Shown here: piece by piece, positions 6,183 through 13,467 of the stretch
Position numbering within the stretch: position 1 is the stretch's first letter
Layout: every line of letters begins with the position of its first letter
DNA from: Chloroflexi bacterium RBG_19FT_COMBO_55_16
GTDB taxonomy: Bacteria; Chloroflexota; Anaerolineae; Anaerolineales; UBA4823
Direction: 5' to 3'
Assembly (NCBI GenBank): GCA_001795335.1
Contig: MGOK01000095.1
Span: 7,375 to 20,841, forward strand
DNA length: 13,467 nt
The notes under the pieces: model-generated
What the model was told of the DNA's origin: nothing
Seen by the model: only the letters and a program-made list of their open reading frames with translations
The model's database searches: none
Translations under genes and position numbers: made by a program

Positions 6183-7138
6183 TGACTGAGGTGGTGATCG
6201 GGGTCGATTTAGGGGGGACAGTCGTGCGGGCCGGCGCCGTCGATCAAGGTGCTAATCTCCTGGCGGTCAGTCAGGCCCCGATCGAAGCCCACCTGGGGGC
6301 GCAAGCCGGGTTAGCGCGGATCATCGCGGTTATCGAAAAGACATTGCGCAAGTGCGGCAATGGGCATTTGCTCGGGATCGGCTTCGGTGCCACGGGGCCG
6401 GTGGACCGCCAGCTGGGGGCAATCCAGAATCCATATACCTTACCTGGTTGGGAAAATGTACCGGTCGTTGCGCCGCTCAGCGAGCATTTCGGCGTGCCGG
6501 TCAGATTAGAAAATGACGCCGACGTGGCTGCCCTGGGCGAGTATTGGGCTGGGGCGGGAAAAGACGTGCGTCGCCTGTATGCCATCACCTTGGGCACAGG
6601 GATTGGCACGGCCTTGATCTACGATGGGCAGATCTATCGCGGACTGGATGGTTCGCACCCGGATGGCGGACACCAGATCATCGATCCCACTGGACCAGCC
6701 TGTTATTGCGGGGCAAATGGGTGTTGGGAAAGCCTGGCTGCGGGTCCGGCGATCGCCCGCCAGGCAAGGGAAATCCTGCTGGCTTTTCCCTCTTCCAGAG
6801 TGTTGGACTTAGCCCACGGAGACCCCAACCGGATTGACGCTCAAATGGTAGCCCTGGCTGCGCGGGAGGGAGATGCATTGGGCCGGGCGGTGATAGAAAA
6901 GGCTGCCTGGTATTTCAGCCTGGGGTTGGTTAATATCATCACCCTCTTCGTTCCAGAGATGATTGTGCTGAGCGGTGGTGTGATGAAAAGCGTCGGTCTG
7001 TTCATGCCAGCGGTCGAGGCGGCAGTCAACGCCCACAACATTATGGTGCCTGCCAGCCAGGTACGTATCCTTCCAGCTCAGTTGGGGGATCAAGCTGGGA
7101 TGATTGGGGCAGCGTATACGATCTATCAAAATGGATGA
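6182..7138 (+). CDS. ROK-family sugar kinase
   Basis: Cytoplasmic ATP-dependent hexose or amino-sugar kinase of the ROK family (glucokinase, GlcNAc kinase, ManNAc kinase, allokinase), 318 residues. The ATP phosphate-binding loop is D9-L-G-G-T13. The substrate and catalytic motif is E110-N-D112-A-D, with D112 the expected base. The zinc motif is complete: H164 with C174-Y-C176-G-A-N-G-C181-W-E. The usual E-x-G-H sugar-contact motif reads D161-G-G-H164, an Asp-for-Glu change that may bear on specificity. No N-terminal helix-turn-helix is present, so it is an enzyme and not a NagC/Mlc-type repressor. The ATG overlaps the permease stop by 1 nt and the gene overlaps the SIS gene by 8 nt. It presumably phosphorylates the sugar imported by this cassette. 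Confidence 0.93.
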   Translation: MTEVVIGVDLGGTVVRAGAVDQGANLLAVSQAPIEAHLGAQAGLARIIAVIEKTLRKCGNGHLLGIGFGATGPVDRQLGAIQNPYTLPGWENVPVVAPLSEHFGVPVRLENDADVAALGEYWAGAGKDVRRLYAITLGTGIGTALIYDGQIYRGLDGSHPDGGHQIIDPTGPACYCGANGCWESLAAGPAIARQAREILLAFPSSRVLDLAHGDPNRIDAQMVALAAREGDALGRAVIEKAAWYFSLGLVNIITLFVPEMIVLSGGVMKSVGLFMPAVEAAVNAHNIMVPASQVRILPAQLGDQAGMIGAAYTIYQNG

Positions 7139-8171
7139 AAATATTTATATCCAAGATATCCTCAGCCAGCCAGCGGCGTTACTGTCTGCGCTCGACAGAT
7201 TTGACCTGGACCCGCTCCAGCCTTACGCCCAGGCGCTGCGCAATGGTGAGTACGATCGCATTATCCTGACTGGAATGGGCGCTTCTGGATATGCAGCTTA
7301 CCCGGCCTGGTTACAGCTGTTAGAGGCAGGGTTGCCTGCTTTTTGGGTGGACTGTGCTGAGTTGAGCCACTACGCGCGTCAGCTGATCACCCGACGCAGT
7401 CTCGTGTGGGCCATTTCCCAATCCGGGCGTAGCGCCGAGATCTTGCGCCTGCTCGATCTCATGCAAGAGACGCCACCTGCGGCGTTCATCGCCACCACGA
7501 ACGATCTTGCCAGCCCGTTAGCCCAGGCTGCCAGCCTTACCCTGTCGCTCGAGGCGGCGGTCGAAGAGACCGTGTCCACGCGCACCTATTTGAACTCCCT
7601 GGCAATTTCGCAACTGGCAGCTCAGGCACTATGTTCCAGTAACTTAGGACTTCATTATTATGACTTGAGGAAAGCCGCCGATGGCATTGCTTCCTACCTG
7701 GCGAATTGGGATGAGCATCTGCGGATGCTGGAAGGACTGGTTGGCAGGCCACAACATCTGGCTCTGGTCGGCCGCGGCCCTTCTATGGCTGCGGTGTTGA
7801 CCGGGGAGCTAATCATCGGCGAAGCAGCTAAATTCCCTGCTCTGGGACTCAATGCAGCTCAATTCCGCCACGGCCCGCTCGAAATGGCTGGCTCTCAGCT
7901 GACTGTGCTGGTGTTTGGCGGTCCAGGTGAAACAGCTGATTTAAATCGGCATCTGTTGCAAGACCTGCTGAGTTTTGGGACTCCAGCTTTCTGGTTGAGT
8001 CCATCACCAGAAATGGAACTTCCCACCTTACCCATGCCGCAGGCCAGTGGGATTGGATTGCCATTGGCCGAAATCGTGCCAGTGCAGCTGTTGAGTGTGA
8101 ATCTGGCCACTCTGACAGGCTTTGTCCCCGGAAAATTCCTTTATTCAGGTAAGGTAACGCTCACAGAGTGA
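7131..8171 (+). CDS. Double-SIS sugar-phosphate isomerase/deaminase (GlmS-isomerase-like)
   Basis: Cytoplasmic 346-residue protein with two SIS domains and no glutaminase domain, predicted to act on the product of the ROK kinase. ATG 7131 overlaps the kinase by 8 nt and gives M-D-E-N-I-Y-I-Q-D-I-L-S-Q-P, a family-like start; TTG 7104 is an alternative. The first SIS has G-M-G-A-S-G and S96-Q-S-G-R-S-A-E-I. The second has G-R-G-P-S, E231 and Q-F-R-H247-G-P-L-E-M, again with the 16-residue spacing of GlmS E488/H504. The GlmS K485 position is Ile. The tail S-G-K341-V-T-L-T-E lines up without gaps with GlmS A-K603-S-V-T-V-E, so the C-terminal Lys is kept here, unlike in the first SIS protein. Amino-sugar-phosphate deaminase/isomerase is the best guess; substrate unproven. 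Confidence 0.88.
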   Translation: MDENIYIQDILSQPAALLSALDRFDLDPLQPYAQALRNGEYDRIILTGMGASGYAAYPAWLQLLEAGLPAFWVDCAELSHYARQLITRRSLVWAISQSGRSAEILRLLDLMQETPPAAFIATTNDLASPLAQAASLTLSLEAAVEETVSTRTYLNSLAISQLAAQALCSSNLGLHYYDLRKAADGIASYLANWDEHLRMLEGLVGRPQHLALVGRGPSMAAVLTGELIIGEAAKFPALGLNAAQFRHGPLEMAGSQLTVLVFGGPGETADLNRHLLQDLLSFGTPAFWLSPSPEMELPTLPMPQASGIGLPLAEIVPVQLLSVNLATLTGFVPGKFLYSGKVTLTE

Positions 8172-8198
8172 GTTATCGGGGGGAGGGAAGGGTTATAA

Positions 8199-8216
8199 GC
8201 TCTGCCGGATCGGAGC
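8199..8216. other. Small hairpin between convergent genes
   Basis: GCTCTG (8199-8204) can pair with CGGAGC (8211-8216), including one G-U pair, around a 6-nt loop. It lies in the 54-nt gap between the cassette 2 stop and the convergent VOC gene stop, where terminators are expected. Neither strand shows a T-run after it, so function as an intrinsic terminator is doubtful. Confidence 0.25.
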
Positions 8217-8225
8217 AGTCATCCC

Positions 8226-8624
8226 CTATCGGAGTGGCTGATATAACTCAATGTGATTCCCTTCCAAATCAACCAGCTGAGTGAATTTGCCAAAGCCTTC
8301 TTCATCCCGCAGGATCTGGATTTCCTCAACCGCGATCCCGGCAGCAGACAACTGAGTCGCCAATGCCTCCAGATCATTGACCCGAAAGTTGATCATGAAC
8401 TGATTGCGATCAGAACCAAGGAGGTCCTTTGCAGGCCGTATCGCATAGGCTGTATCTAATCGTTTTGACGGGTCGTCAACGTCACGATAGTAGAACACCA
8501 TGTAATAGCTATCTGATGTTTCATCACGGGTGAACTCGATCCCCAAATGGCGTGAGTACCATTCAGCCAGTGACCTGGGATCGTTAGCGTAAATAAACAC
8601 GCCCCCAATACCATTGACATCCAT
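8226..8624 (-). CDS. VOC superfamily (glyoxalase/bleomycin-resistance fold) protein
   Basis: Small cytoplasmic protein of 132 residues, a normal length for a single-unit VOC protein with two beta-alpha-beta-beta-beta modules. Module 1 starts G-G-V-F-I-Y-A-N-D-P-R-S-L-A-E-W-Y-S-R-H-L-G; module 2 runs from F-M-I-N-F-R-V-N-D-L-E-A-L to D-L-E-G-N-H-I-E-L-Y-Q-P, where the last Glu is the usual metal ligand. The position that often holds the first-module His ligand is hydrophobic here (G-V-F-I-Y), so a classic glyoxalase I metal site looks incomplete. The start has a strong SD (GGAAGGA) just upstream on the minus strand. It is the last gene of the minus-strand group, 36 nt after the small-molecule kinase. 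VOC proteins include isomerases, dioxygenases and antibiotic-binding proteins; the specific role is unknown. Confidence 0.88.
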   Translation of the reverse strand: MDVNGIGGVFIYANDPRSLAEWYSRHLGIEFTRDETSDSYYMVFYYRDVDDPSKRLDTAYAIRPAKDLLGSDRNQFMINFRVNDLEALATQLSAAGIAVEEIQILRDEEGFGKFTQLVDLEGNHIELYQPLR

Positions 8625-8660
8625 CTCATCCTTCCTTTTTATTGTTGAGGACTTTCCAGG

Positions 8661-9569
8661 CTATAAATGGGCCAGGACATCCGCGCAGGCGATCGCCGGC
8701 TCCCAACCAGAGGCATGGTCTTCGAACGACCACCAGGCCGACAACACCGCCTGAGCAAAACCCCAGCCTACGATCCGTTCCCGGTTGAGTTCCAGCTCTT
8801 GAGCGAGCTGATCGGCGCGCCGAGCCAGGGCTCGTTCCAGGTTAGGAATCTCGAGCAGTTGAGGTATTGGGTTCCGTAATAAGGCACCCACCTCGTAGGC
8901 TGGCTCGCCGATCACTCCCTTGGGGGCGATGGCCAGCCAACGTTGGCGCTGTCCTGCCAGGATATTATCATGGTGCAGGTCGCCATGCAAGACTACTGGG
9001 TCTGCGCTTGAGTCGAGCAAATCGGCAAATATCGCTTCAGCCTGCTCGACTAAATTGGAGGGCAGCGGGCCTGTAGTTCCGCCGAATTGCTGGCGCAACC
9101 GATGGAAACCAGCTGCCCAATCGCTCACAGGAATAAAATGGTGCACAGCCGGTGCTGGTCGCCACATCTGTCGCATGACGCTCGCTGCAATAGACGTCGC
9201 TTCCTCATCGTCGGTAAGAAGTGATAATAACGTCCCGGGTTGGAGGTGTTCTAGCAGCAGCATGCCCTGCGCTGAATCTGCATCGAGCAGCCGCACGGCG
9301 CCCTGGCCTGCGTAGAACCGGAGCGCATCGATCTCTCGGGTGAGCTCGGGATGGGGGACGCCCAGCTTGACGACGACTTCTGTTCCATCCGGTTGTTGCG
9401 CGGGCGCGACGAAGTTATACGAAAGCTGGGGAAAAGGTAATGCGATCTTGAGCGACCACCGCTGTTCACAATCGTGAATCAGGGAAGGAAAACGGCGCAA
9501 CCACTCCCTACCAGCTTCGCCATGCACCTCGCTGATTGTGCGGGCAAGACCCGCTGGAATAACAGTCAC
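8661..9569 (-). CDS. APH(6)/hydroxyurea-type small-molecule kinase, possibly catalytically impaired
   Basis: 302-residue protein of the aminoglycoside/hydroxyurea antibiotic-resistance kinase family (PF04655, APH(6)/StrB-like). Family marks in order: G-E-A-G-R-E-W-L-R-R-F-P, P-Q-L-S-Y-N-F-V-A-P-A, the nucleotide-site Lys in V-V-V-K-L-G-V-P, the catalytic loop H195-G-D197-L-H-H-D-N202, then W-L-A-I-A215-P-K-G and G-E-P-A-Y-E-V-G-A-L-L-R-N-P. The family normally reads I-D-P-K, where Asp is the second metal ligand; here the codon (8927-8925) is GCC, giving Ala. The protein is otherwise full length and intact. The GTG start is 6 nt after the HEAT-repeat gene stop with a short purine SD (GCGGAG overlapping the start), so coupling is likely. 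True aminoglycoside resistance should not be assumed; it may be inactive, metal-variant, or act on another substrate. Confidence 0.9.
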   Translation of the reverse strand: MTVIPAGLARTISEVHGEAGREWLRRFPSLIHDCEQRWSLKIALPFPQLSYNFVAPAQQPDGTEVVVKLGVPHPELTREIDALRFYAGQGAVRLLDADSAQGMLLLEHLQPGTLLSLLTDDEEATSIAASVMRQMWRPAPAVHHFIPVSDWAAGFHRLRQQFGGTTGPLPSNLVEQAEAIFADLLDSSADPVVLHGDLHHDNILAGQRQRWLAIAPKGVIGEPAYEVGALLRNPIPQLLEIPNLERALARRADQLAQELELNRERIVGWGFAQAVLSAWWSFEDHASGWEPAIACADVLAHL

Positions 9570-9575
9570 TCCGCG

Positions 9576-10145
9576 TTATAGATTCATCAATCGAGGGCTC
9601 TTGACCCAACTAGCTGGGATCTGCAATCGGTCATTCATGAGCAGATCAGTGGCTTTGTGAGCCCTATGCCGGACAGCTATACTGTTATCTAGATGCAGAG
9701 CTGCGATCCGGGTGAGGATTCCTTCCCGATTCCTCGGGTACTTCCTGCCGAGTATAGTCAGGCTAGATATCGCCCAGCTTCTGACAAATGGGCTGTTGTC
9801 TCTGAGGAGTTGATGTAGAATGTGTTGAATCTCATCGACAGCACTCTCAATAATTATGAGATCGCCGAGCAGCATTGCCATATGCCACCGCACCATCGGA
9901 ATGGGATCGCTCCTGGCAATTGCGATGAAGCGAGGGAGATGGTCATTGAACGGCTCAGGGTTCACTCGGGCGACCCTCTCCAGGGCGTCAGCTGTTCGAG
10001 CACGGACAACATCGTCGGGTTCATCCAACCCCTCAAGTAGCTCGGTGAGCAATTGGGGTTGCTTGATAACCAAATCGGCAGCTTGAGGCGCAAATCCATC
10101 GGAGCGAAGAGTGCCGCCTTTCAACCACTCAAGCAGTTGGTTCAT
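9576..10145 (-). CDS. Small HEAT-repeat protein
   Basis: 189-residue soluble alpha-helical protein with tandem HEAT/PBS-like helical pairs. Repeats are visible as E-P-D-D-V-V-R-A-R-T-A-D-A-L-E-R-V-A, then D-P-I-P-M-V-R-W-H-M-A-M-L-L-G-D-L, D-N-S-P-F-V-R-S-W-A-I-S-S-L-T-I-L-G, and D-N-S-I-A-V-R-H-R-A-H-K-A. Each has the D-x-x-x-x-V-R-x-x-A core. There is no signal peptide or membrane segment, and no catalytic motif, so a protein-protein interaction role is likely. The ATG overlaps the stop of the upstream MFS gene by 4 nt and no SD is visible, which implies translational coupling. The kinase gene follows 6 nt later. The partner is unknown. Confidence 0.85.
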   Translation of the reverse strand: MNQLLEWLKGGTLRSDGFAPQAADLVIKQPQLLTELLEGLDEPDDVVRARTADALERVARVNPEPFNDHLPRFIAIARSDPIPMVRWHMAMLLGDLIIIESAVDEIQHILHQLLRDNSPFVRSWAISSLTILGRKYPRNREGILTRIAALHLDNSIAVRHRAHKATDLLMNDRLQIPASWVKSPRLMNL

Positions 10146-11371
10146 TCTGGCAGTTTGCCTGTCAACAAGGACGATTCTTTCAGCCGGGTGGAGATCAGCA
10201 GGCCAAGAACCATCAATCCGACTAACACCAGCAGAGAGGCGGTCATCGACCCCGTTCCAGGGGTCTTGAAGCTGTCCATACCGAAAATAAAGAGGATGCC
10301 CGAGATTTGACCCATCAGTATGAGCAATCCATTGGAGCTGCCTTCGGGTGTCGGATACGCAATTTCTGCGCCGTACTGAAATCCGATTGGACCGGCGCTC
10401 AATAAGAAGAATCCCATCACAAAGGCTGCTGCCAGCAGCAACGTGTAACTGTTGGCAAACGTGATGCCAAGCAGGCCAAGAATTGAACCAGCCAGCGCGA
10501 TGAGAATAAAGGGGACTCTTTTGCGGTAGCGGTCAGAGAGGGATGGCAAGATGACCGCCCCGACAACCCCTCCAAAGACCATCAGTCCACCCGCGATCCC
10601 GGCTTGGGTGATGGAGAAGCCTCTCGGCCGGAGGATATCTTCAATCCAGGTCGTCACCCCATTGAAGACGCCCAGGCCAATAAAGAAGATCACCATCAGC
10701 AAGATGAAGTCCACCTTGCGCAATGTATCCTTGAGACCAGTAAAAACCAGGGATCGCAGTTCCTGGCCTGGAGGACAGGCCGGCGTCGGAGGATGTTCCT
10801 TCGCGAGAACCAGGAAGAAAATTGCCGCGATCACTGACACAATGCCATAGATTAGTAACACGTTATCGATGCTGGAACGGATAACCAGGTAGGGGGTGAG
10901 CGCCAAACCCAATACGATACCCAGATACATGGCCAGAGAACCGAGGCCGGTTGCTGTCGCCCGTTCCTGAAGAGGAAACCAGCGCGCGGCGACCTTAGTC
11001 ACAGCGTTGAGAATAAATGGCTGTCCAATAGCGATCCCGATTTGGGAAATGAGCACCAGCGAGTAATTGGCTGCCAGCCAGCCGCGTGTCAAGCCAAAAA
11101 TACCGGTTAGAGCGGCGCCAATTCCAACCGCGACCCGGAACCCAACCGTATCGATCAGCCAGGAGGCGGGGATCGATACGAATATATAGACGATCATGAA
11201 GCTCATCGATAAGAGCCCGATGCTGAGATCAGAAACCTCATAGTAGGAGGCCGCGCTACTCGTGATTGGAGCAAAGGTGATCCACATGAGCTGGTTGACG
11301 GCAACGACCGCCATGAATGCCAGGAGGATGATCCAGCGGTAGCCATAGATCTTGAAAGTTTCTTGTGCCAT
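10142..11371 (-). CDS. MFS transporter, FLVCR-like
   Basis: 409-residue inner-membrane transporter of the major facilitator superfamily with about 12 hydrophobic segments. Several stretches resemble the FLVCR/DIRC2 group: N-Q-L-M-W-I-T-F-A-P-I in segment 1, I-P-A-S-W-L-I-D-T-V-G-F-R, A-A-R-W-F-P-L-Q-E-R-A-T-A-T-G-L-G, and Y-P-T-P-E-G-S-S-N-G-L-L-I-L-M-G-Q-I-S-G-I. The middle loop carries the MFS motif S-D-R-Y-R-K-R. The start has SD GGGAG 6 nt upstream, within a short inverted repeat AGGGA-GT-TCCCT. It overlaps the HEAT gene and follows the oxidoreductase by 58 nt. FLVCR proteins carry heme, choline or ethanolamine in animals; bacterial substrates are mostly unassigned and I make no specific claim. 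Confidence 0.9.
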   Translation of the reverse strand: MAQETFKIYGYRWIILLAFMAVVAVNQLMWITFAPITSSAASYYEVSDLSIGLLSMSFMIVYIFVSIPASWLIDTVGFRVAVGIGAALTGIFGLTRGWLAANYSLVLISQIGIAIGQPFILNAVTKVAARWFPLQERATATGLGSLAMYLGIVLGLALTPYLVIRSSIDNVLLIYGIVSVIAAIFFLVLAKEHPPTPACPPGQELRSLVFTGLKDTLRKVDFILLMVIFFIGLGVFNGVTTWIEDILRPRGFSITQAGIAGGLMVFGGVVGAVILPSLSDRYRKRVPFILIALAGSILGLLGITFANSYTLLLAAAFVMGFFLLSAGPIGFQYGAEIAYPTPEGSSNGLLILMGQISGILFIFGMDSFKTPGTGSMTASLLVLVGLMVLGLLISTRLKESSLLTGKLPE

Positions 11372-11429
11372 AGGGAACTCCCTCTAGATAGTGATGTTTT
11401 TAAGGCAAGGCCACATTAGCAAAGCCCAT

Positions 11430-12449
11430 CTAGGCGGACATATTTTCGCACTTCACCACCGCGCCACCCTGTGCAGACGAGGCGACGATCGCATCGTACA
11501 ACCGCGCCATGCGCAGGCCGACTTCGGGTGGGCAGGGGTTCTCCTTCTGCCCGGACCTCACAGCCAGGAACTGTTCCCACACGCCAAGGGAATGCGGCAC
11601 CGGCACTGCCCGCAGTCGTTGGTGGCCGATACGCTGGATCTGCAGGCGCTCGCCCCACATACCTGTGCGCAGGATGGCACGCGTGTAGAAAGCACGGATA
11701 TCCGAGGCGCAGGAGGGGATGGTCTCTCCACAGGCGTGCAACGTGACCAGCGCCCCGGAGGTCAGCTGCCCAATGACGGCCCCCATCGTCTCGACCGGTC
11801 GTCCGCGCGTATTAAGCCAGGCGGCAACCTCAACGAAGTCCTCCCCAGCCAGGTCGACAACAGTATTAAGCAGGTGGGCGCCGGTGTCGAAGAGAAAGCC
11901 GCCACCGGAGAGCTCGGGCTGCTGGCGCCACGTCCCGGCAGCCAGCTGCCCCCAGTTCTGCCAGACGGTGGCGCTGATGCTCTGCAAGGTTCCCAGCTCC
12001 CCGGAACGAGCCAGCTTCACGGCGGTGCGGATCTGCGGGGAGAGGCTGCCCTGGAAGGCGACGACCAACAGTCGACCAGTGCGATCACGGGTTTCGATCA
12101 GGCTGCGTGCTTCGGCGGCGTTCATCACCATTGGCTTTTCTAGCAAGACGTCCAGTCCTGCCTCGAGGCAGATTGTGGCCTGCTCAAGGTGGAAGGCATG
12201 GGGGGTGATGATTAAGGCGGCGTCGAGGCTGCCGTTGTATTCGCCGAGTAATTTCGTCAAGTCCGGTTGGTTAGGCGGGGGTTCGTACCCGGCCTGGAGG
12301 AATATTTCCCTGGCTGCAGCGTATGCCTCTGGTGATTTCTCACAGACGACGGGAATTGCGGTGGTGTTGGCCTGGGCCAGCATCTGCTCAAGGTGATAGC
12401 GCGCCATCAAACCCAATCCAATCACGGCGACGGAGGTTTTATTGGGCAT
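11430..12449 (-). CDS. Gfo/Idh/MocA-family NAD(P)-dependent oxidoreductase
   Basis: 339-residue cytoplasmic dehydrogenase of the Gfo/Idh/MocA family, which oxidises or reduces sugars, inositols and related polyols with NAD(P). The N-terminal Rossmann fold has V-I-G11-L-G13-L-M-A16. The conserved cofactor and active-site motif is L-L-E104-K105-P106-M. The C-terminal domain has G-G-G-F-L-F-D188-T-G-A-H192, the usual D-x-G-x-H catalytic pattern, followed by L-L-N where many members have an Asp. Length is typical. The ATG has an upstream GGGA about 10 nt away. It lies between two MFS transporter genes on the same strand, which suggests it processes an imported sugar or cyclitol, but the substrate cannot be read from the sequence. 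Confidence 0.93.
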   Translation of the reverse strand: MPNKTSVAVIGLGLMARYHLEQMLAQANTTAIPVVCEKSPEAYAAAREIFLQAGYEPPPNQPDLTKLLGEYNGSLDAALIITPHAFHLEQATICLEAGLDVLLEKPMVMNAAEARSLIETRDRTGRLLVVAFQGSLSPQIRTAVKLARSGELGTLQSISATVWQNWGQLAAGTWRQQPELSGGGFLFDTGAHLLNTVVDLAGEDFVEVAAWLNTRGRPVETMGAVIGQLTSGALVTLHACGETIPSCASDIRAFYTRAILRTGMWGERLQIQRIGHQRLRAVPVPHSLGVWEQFLAVRSGQKENPCPPEVGLRMARLYDAIVASSAQGGAVVKCENMSA

Positions 12450-12578
12450 GATATCTGGTTCCCTTTCGGTGATCCGTGAAATATGTTGTGAGGTAATTGT
12501 ACTCTGGAAAGCAAACTCTGCATAATTATCAAGGGTGGTGACACATATCTCATTTGGATCGATACATGATTAGTAACT

Positions 12579-13467
12579 TTAACCGTTCAAATCACCCACT
12601 CTGCCATCAACCCCTGGAATCTGTGCAGACCCGCGGCGCCAAATGAGCAACACGCCGGCCAATCCAGCCACACCGCAGGCGATGAAACCGGTCGCCAAAC
12701 TGAAGGCCTGCGATATTGCCCCGACGCTAAGCGGCCCGAGCATGTCCCCGATTTCCTTATAGGAGCCGGCAGTCCCCAGGCTCGTCGAGAGCTGGCCGTT
12801 TGGAGATAGATTGCTGATCATGGCGTCAGAGTTGGTCCATACCACACCGATCCCCAGACCGCCGAGAACGACCAATGCGATCAGGGGGAGTCCTTGGGTG
12901 AAAGTCAGTAGGATCAGGCTTAGCGAGGAGGCCATCAAGCCGGCGAGGATGGTAGGTCGACCGCCAACCTTATCGGCCAGCCAACCAGCTGGAGGTTGGA
13001 CCAGCAGATAGGCCAGGGTTCCGGCACTGATGATCATCCCTGCGTGGAAAGGATCGTATCCCAGCTGGTTCAGGTATACCGGTACGAAGCCGAACAGAAT
13101 TCCGACGAAGAACATGTTAACGACGATCACCGCGTACCAGGGCAAGAGGTGGGGATCGCGGAAGGGAGCCAGTAATTCGCTGAGTTTAAATTCATCCTCA
13201 TCGTCATCCAACCCGACGGGATCAACTGGCTCGCGCAAGAGCAGGGAAAGCGCGAGCACGATTATGCCAATCGCGGCGCTGACCAGGAACAAGCCAGCGA
13301 AACTGGTACGGGCGACTACCCATCCCCCGATAACGGGGGCGATCATATATCCTGCGCCCTTAAGGGCGTTATAAATCCCTAATGCCCGGCCGCGCTCATG
13401 GGGGAAATAGGTAGCCACCAGGGCAACTGAGACAACCGAGAAGGCCGCTGCCCCCAACCCTTGCAGC
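12579..13467 (-). CDS. MFS transporter (N-terminal part beyond the window edge)
   Basis: Major facilitator superfamily transporter, cut by the right edge; 295 residues are visible. The frame stays open through base 13467, reading L-Q-G-L-G-A-A-A-F-S-V-V-S before the first possible internal TTG, and this matches MFS segment 4, so the real start lies outside. Visible features are the segment 4-5 loop F-P-H-E-R-G-R-A-L-G-I-Y-N, an acidic middle loop (D-D-D-E-D-E-F), and the second-half motif A-like loop G-W-L-A-D-K-V-G-G-R-P. About eight membrane segments remain. The composition is closer to drug- or metabolite-efflux MFS proteins than to the FLVCR-like one nearby. It is followed by a 129-nt gap before the oxidoreductase gene. 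Confidence 0.92.
   Translation of the reverse strand, partial: LQGLGAAAFSVVSVALVATYFPHERGRALGIYNALKGAGYMIAPVIGGWVVARTSFAGLFLVSAAIGIIVLALSLLLREPVDPVGLDDDEDEFKLSELLAPFRDPHLLPWYAVIVVNMFFVGILFGFVPVYLNQLGYDPFHAGMIISAGTLAYLLVQPPAGWLADKVGGRPTILAGLMASSLSLILLTFTQGLPLIALVVLGGLGIGVVWTNSDAMISNLSPNGQLSTSLGTAGSYKEIGDMLGPLSVGAISQAFSLATGFIACGVAGLAGVLLIWRRGSAQIPGVDGRVGDLNG

Noticed and set aside
8169..8250. 8-bp inverted repeat TGAGTTAT / ATAACTCA around the convergent gene ends
   Set aside because: The arms are 66 nt apart and lie in the two coding ends; an 8-bp match at this distance is easily chance.
11391..12396. Long plus-strand open frames opposite the oxidoreductase gene
   Set aside because: They are antisense shadows of a well-supported Gfo/Idh/MocA gene in GC-rich sequence, and their translations show no domain.
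12450..12578. Promoter for the oxidoreductase gene (TACAAT- and TTGATA-like hexamers on the minus strand)
   Set aside because: No pair of hexamers has acceptable spacing, so I do not call it.

Overview
The window looks like a chromosomal segment from a free-living heterotrophic bacterium. The tandem sugar-ABC cassettes, lipoprotein binding protein and general style suggest Chloroflexota (Anaerolineae-like), but that is an inference and no marker gene is present to prove it. I see no RNA genes, CRISPR, transposase or phage genes.

The left 8.2 kb (plus strand) is carbohydrate uptake and first-step catabolism, in two consecutive cassettes. Cassette 1 (1-2561, cut by the left edge) has a MalG-type ABC permease, a PfkB-family sugar kinase and a double-SIS sugar-phosphate isomerase/deglycase. 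Cassette 2 (2770-8171) has a lipoprotein sugar-binding protein, a MalF-type permease, a MalG-type permease, a ROK-family sugar kinase and a second double-SIS protein. The logic is the same in both: import, phosphorylate, then isomerise, deaminate or deglycate. The kinases come from unrelated families, and the two SIS proteins differ at the C-terminal lysine used by GlmS. Genes within a cassette overlap or nearly abut, so translational coupling is likely. Neither cassette as seen contains an ABC ATPase or a regulator, so a shared MsmX/MalK-type ATPase elsewhere is expected.

Two non-coding stretches stand out. Positions 2562-2769 hold a probable promoter, an orphan Shine-Dalgarno copy and a hairpin leader. 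Positions 4066-4410, between the binding protein and its first permease, hold a 17-bp tandem repeat array in two blocks, with a perfect 9-bp hairpin between the blocks and unit length drifting from 17 to 19 bp.

The right 5.2 kb (8226-13467) is all on the minus strand and converges on cassette 2. In transcription order it reads: an MFS transporter (cut by the right edge), a Gfo/Idh/MocA oxidoreductase, an FLVCR-like MFS transporter, a small HEAT-repeat protein, an APH(6)/hydroxyurea-type small-molecule kinase that lacks a metal-binding Asp, and a VOC/glyoxalase-fold protein. The FLVCR-like, HEAT and kinase genes overlap or are 6 nt apart and are probably one operon. The 129-nt gap 12450-12578 and the 58-nt gap 11372-11429 show no clear terminator or convincing promoter.
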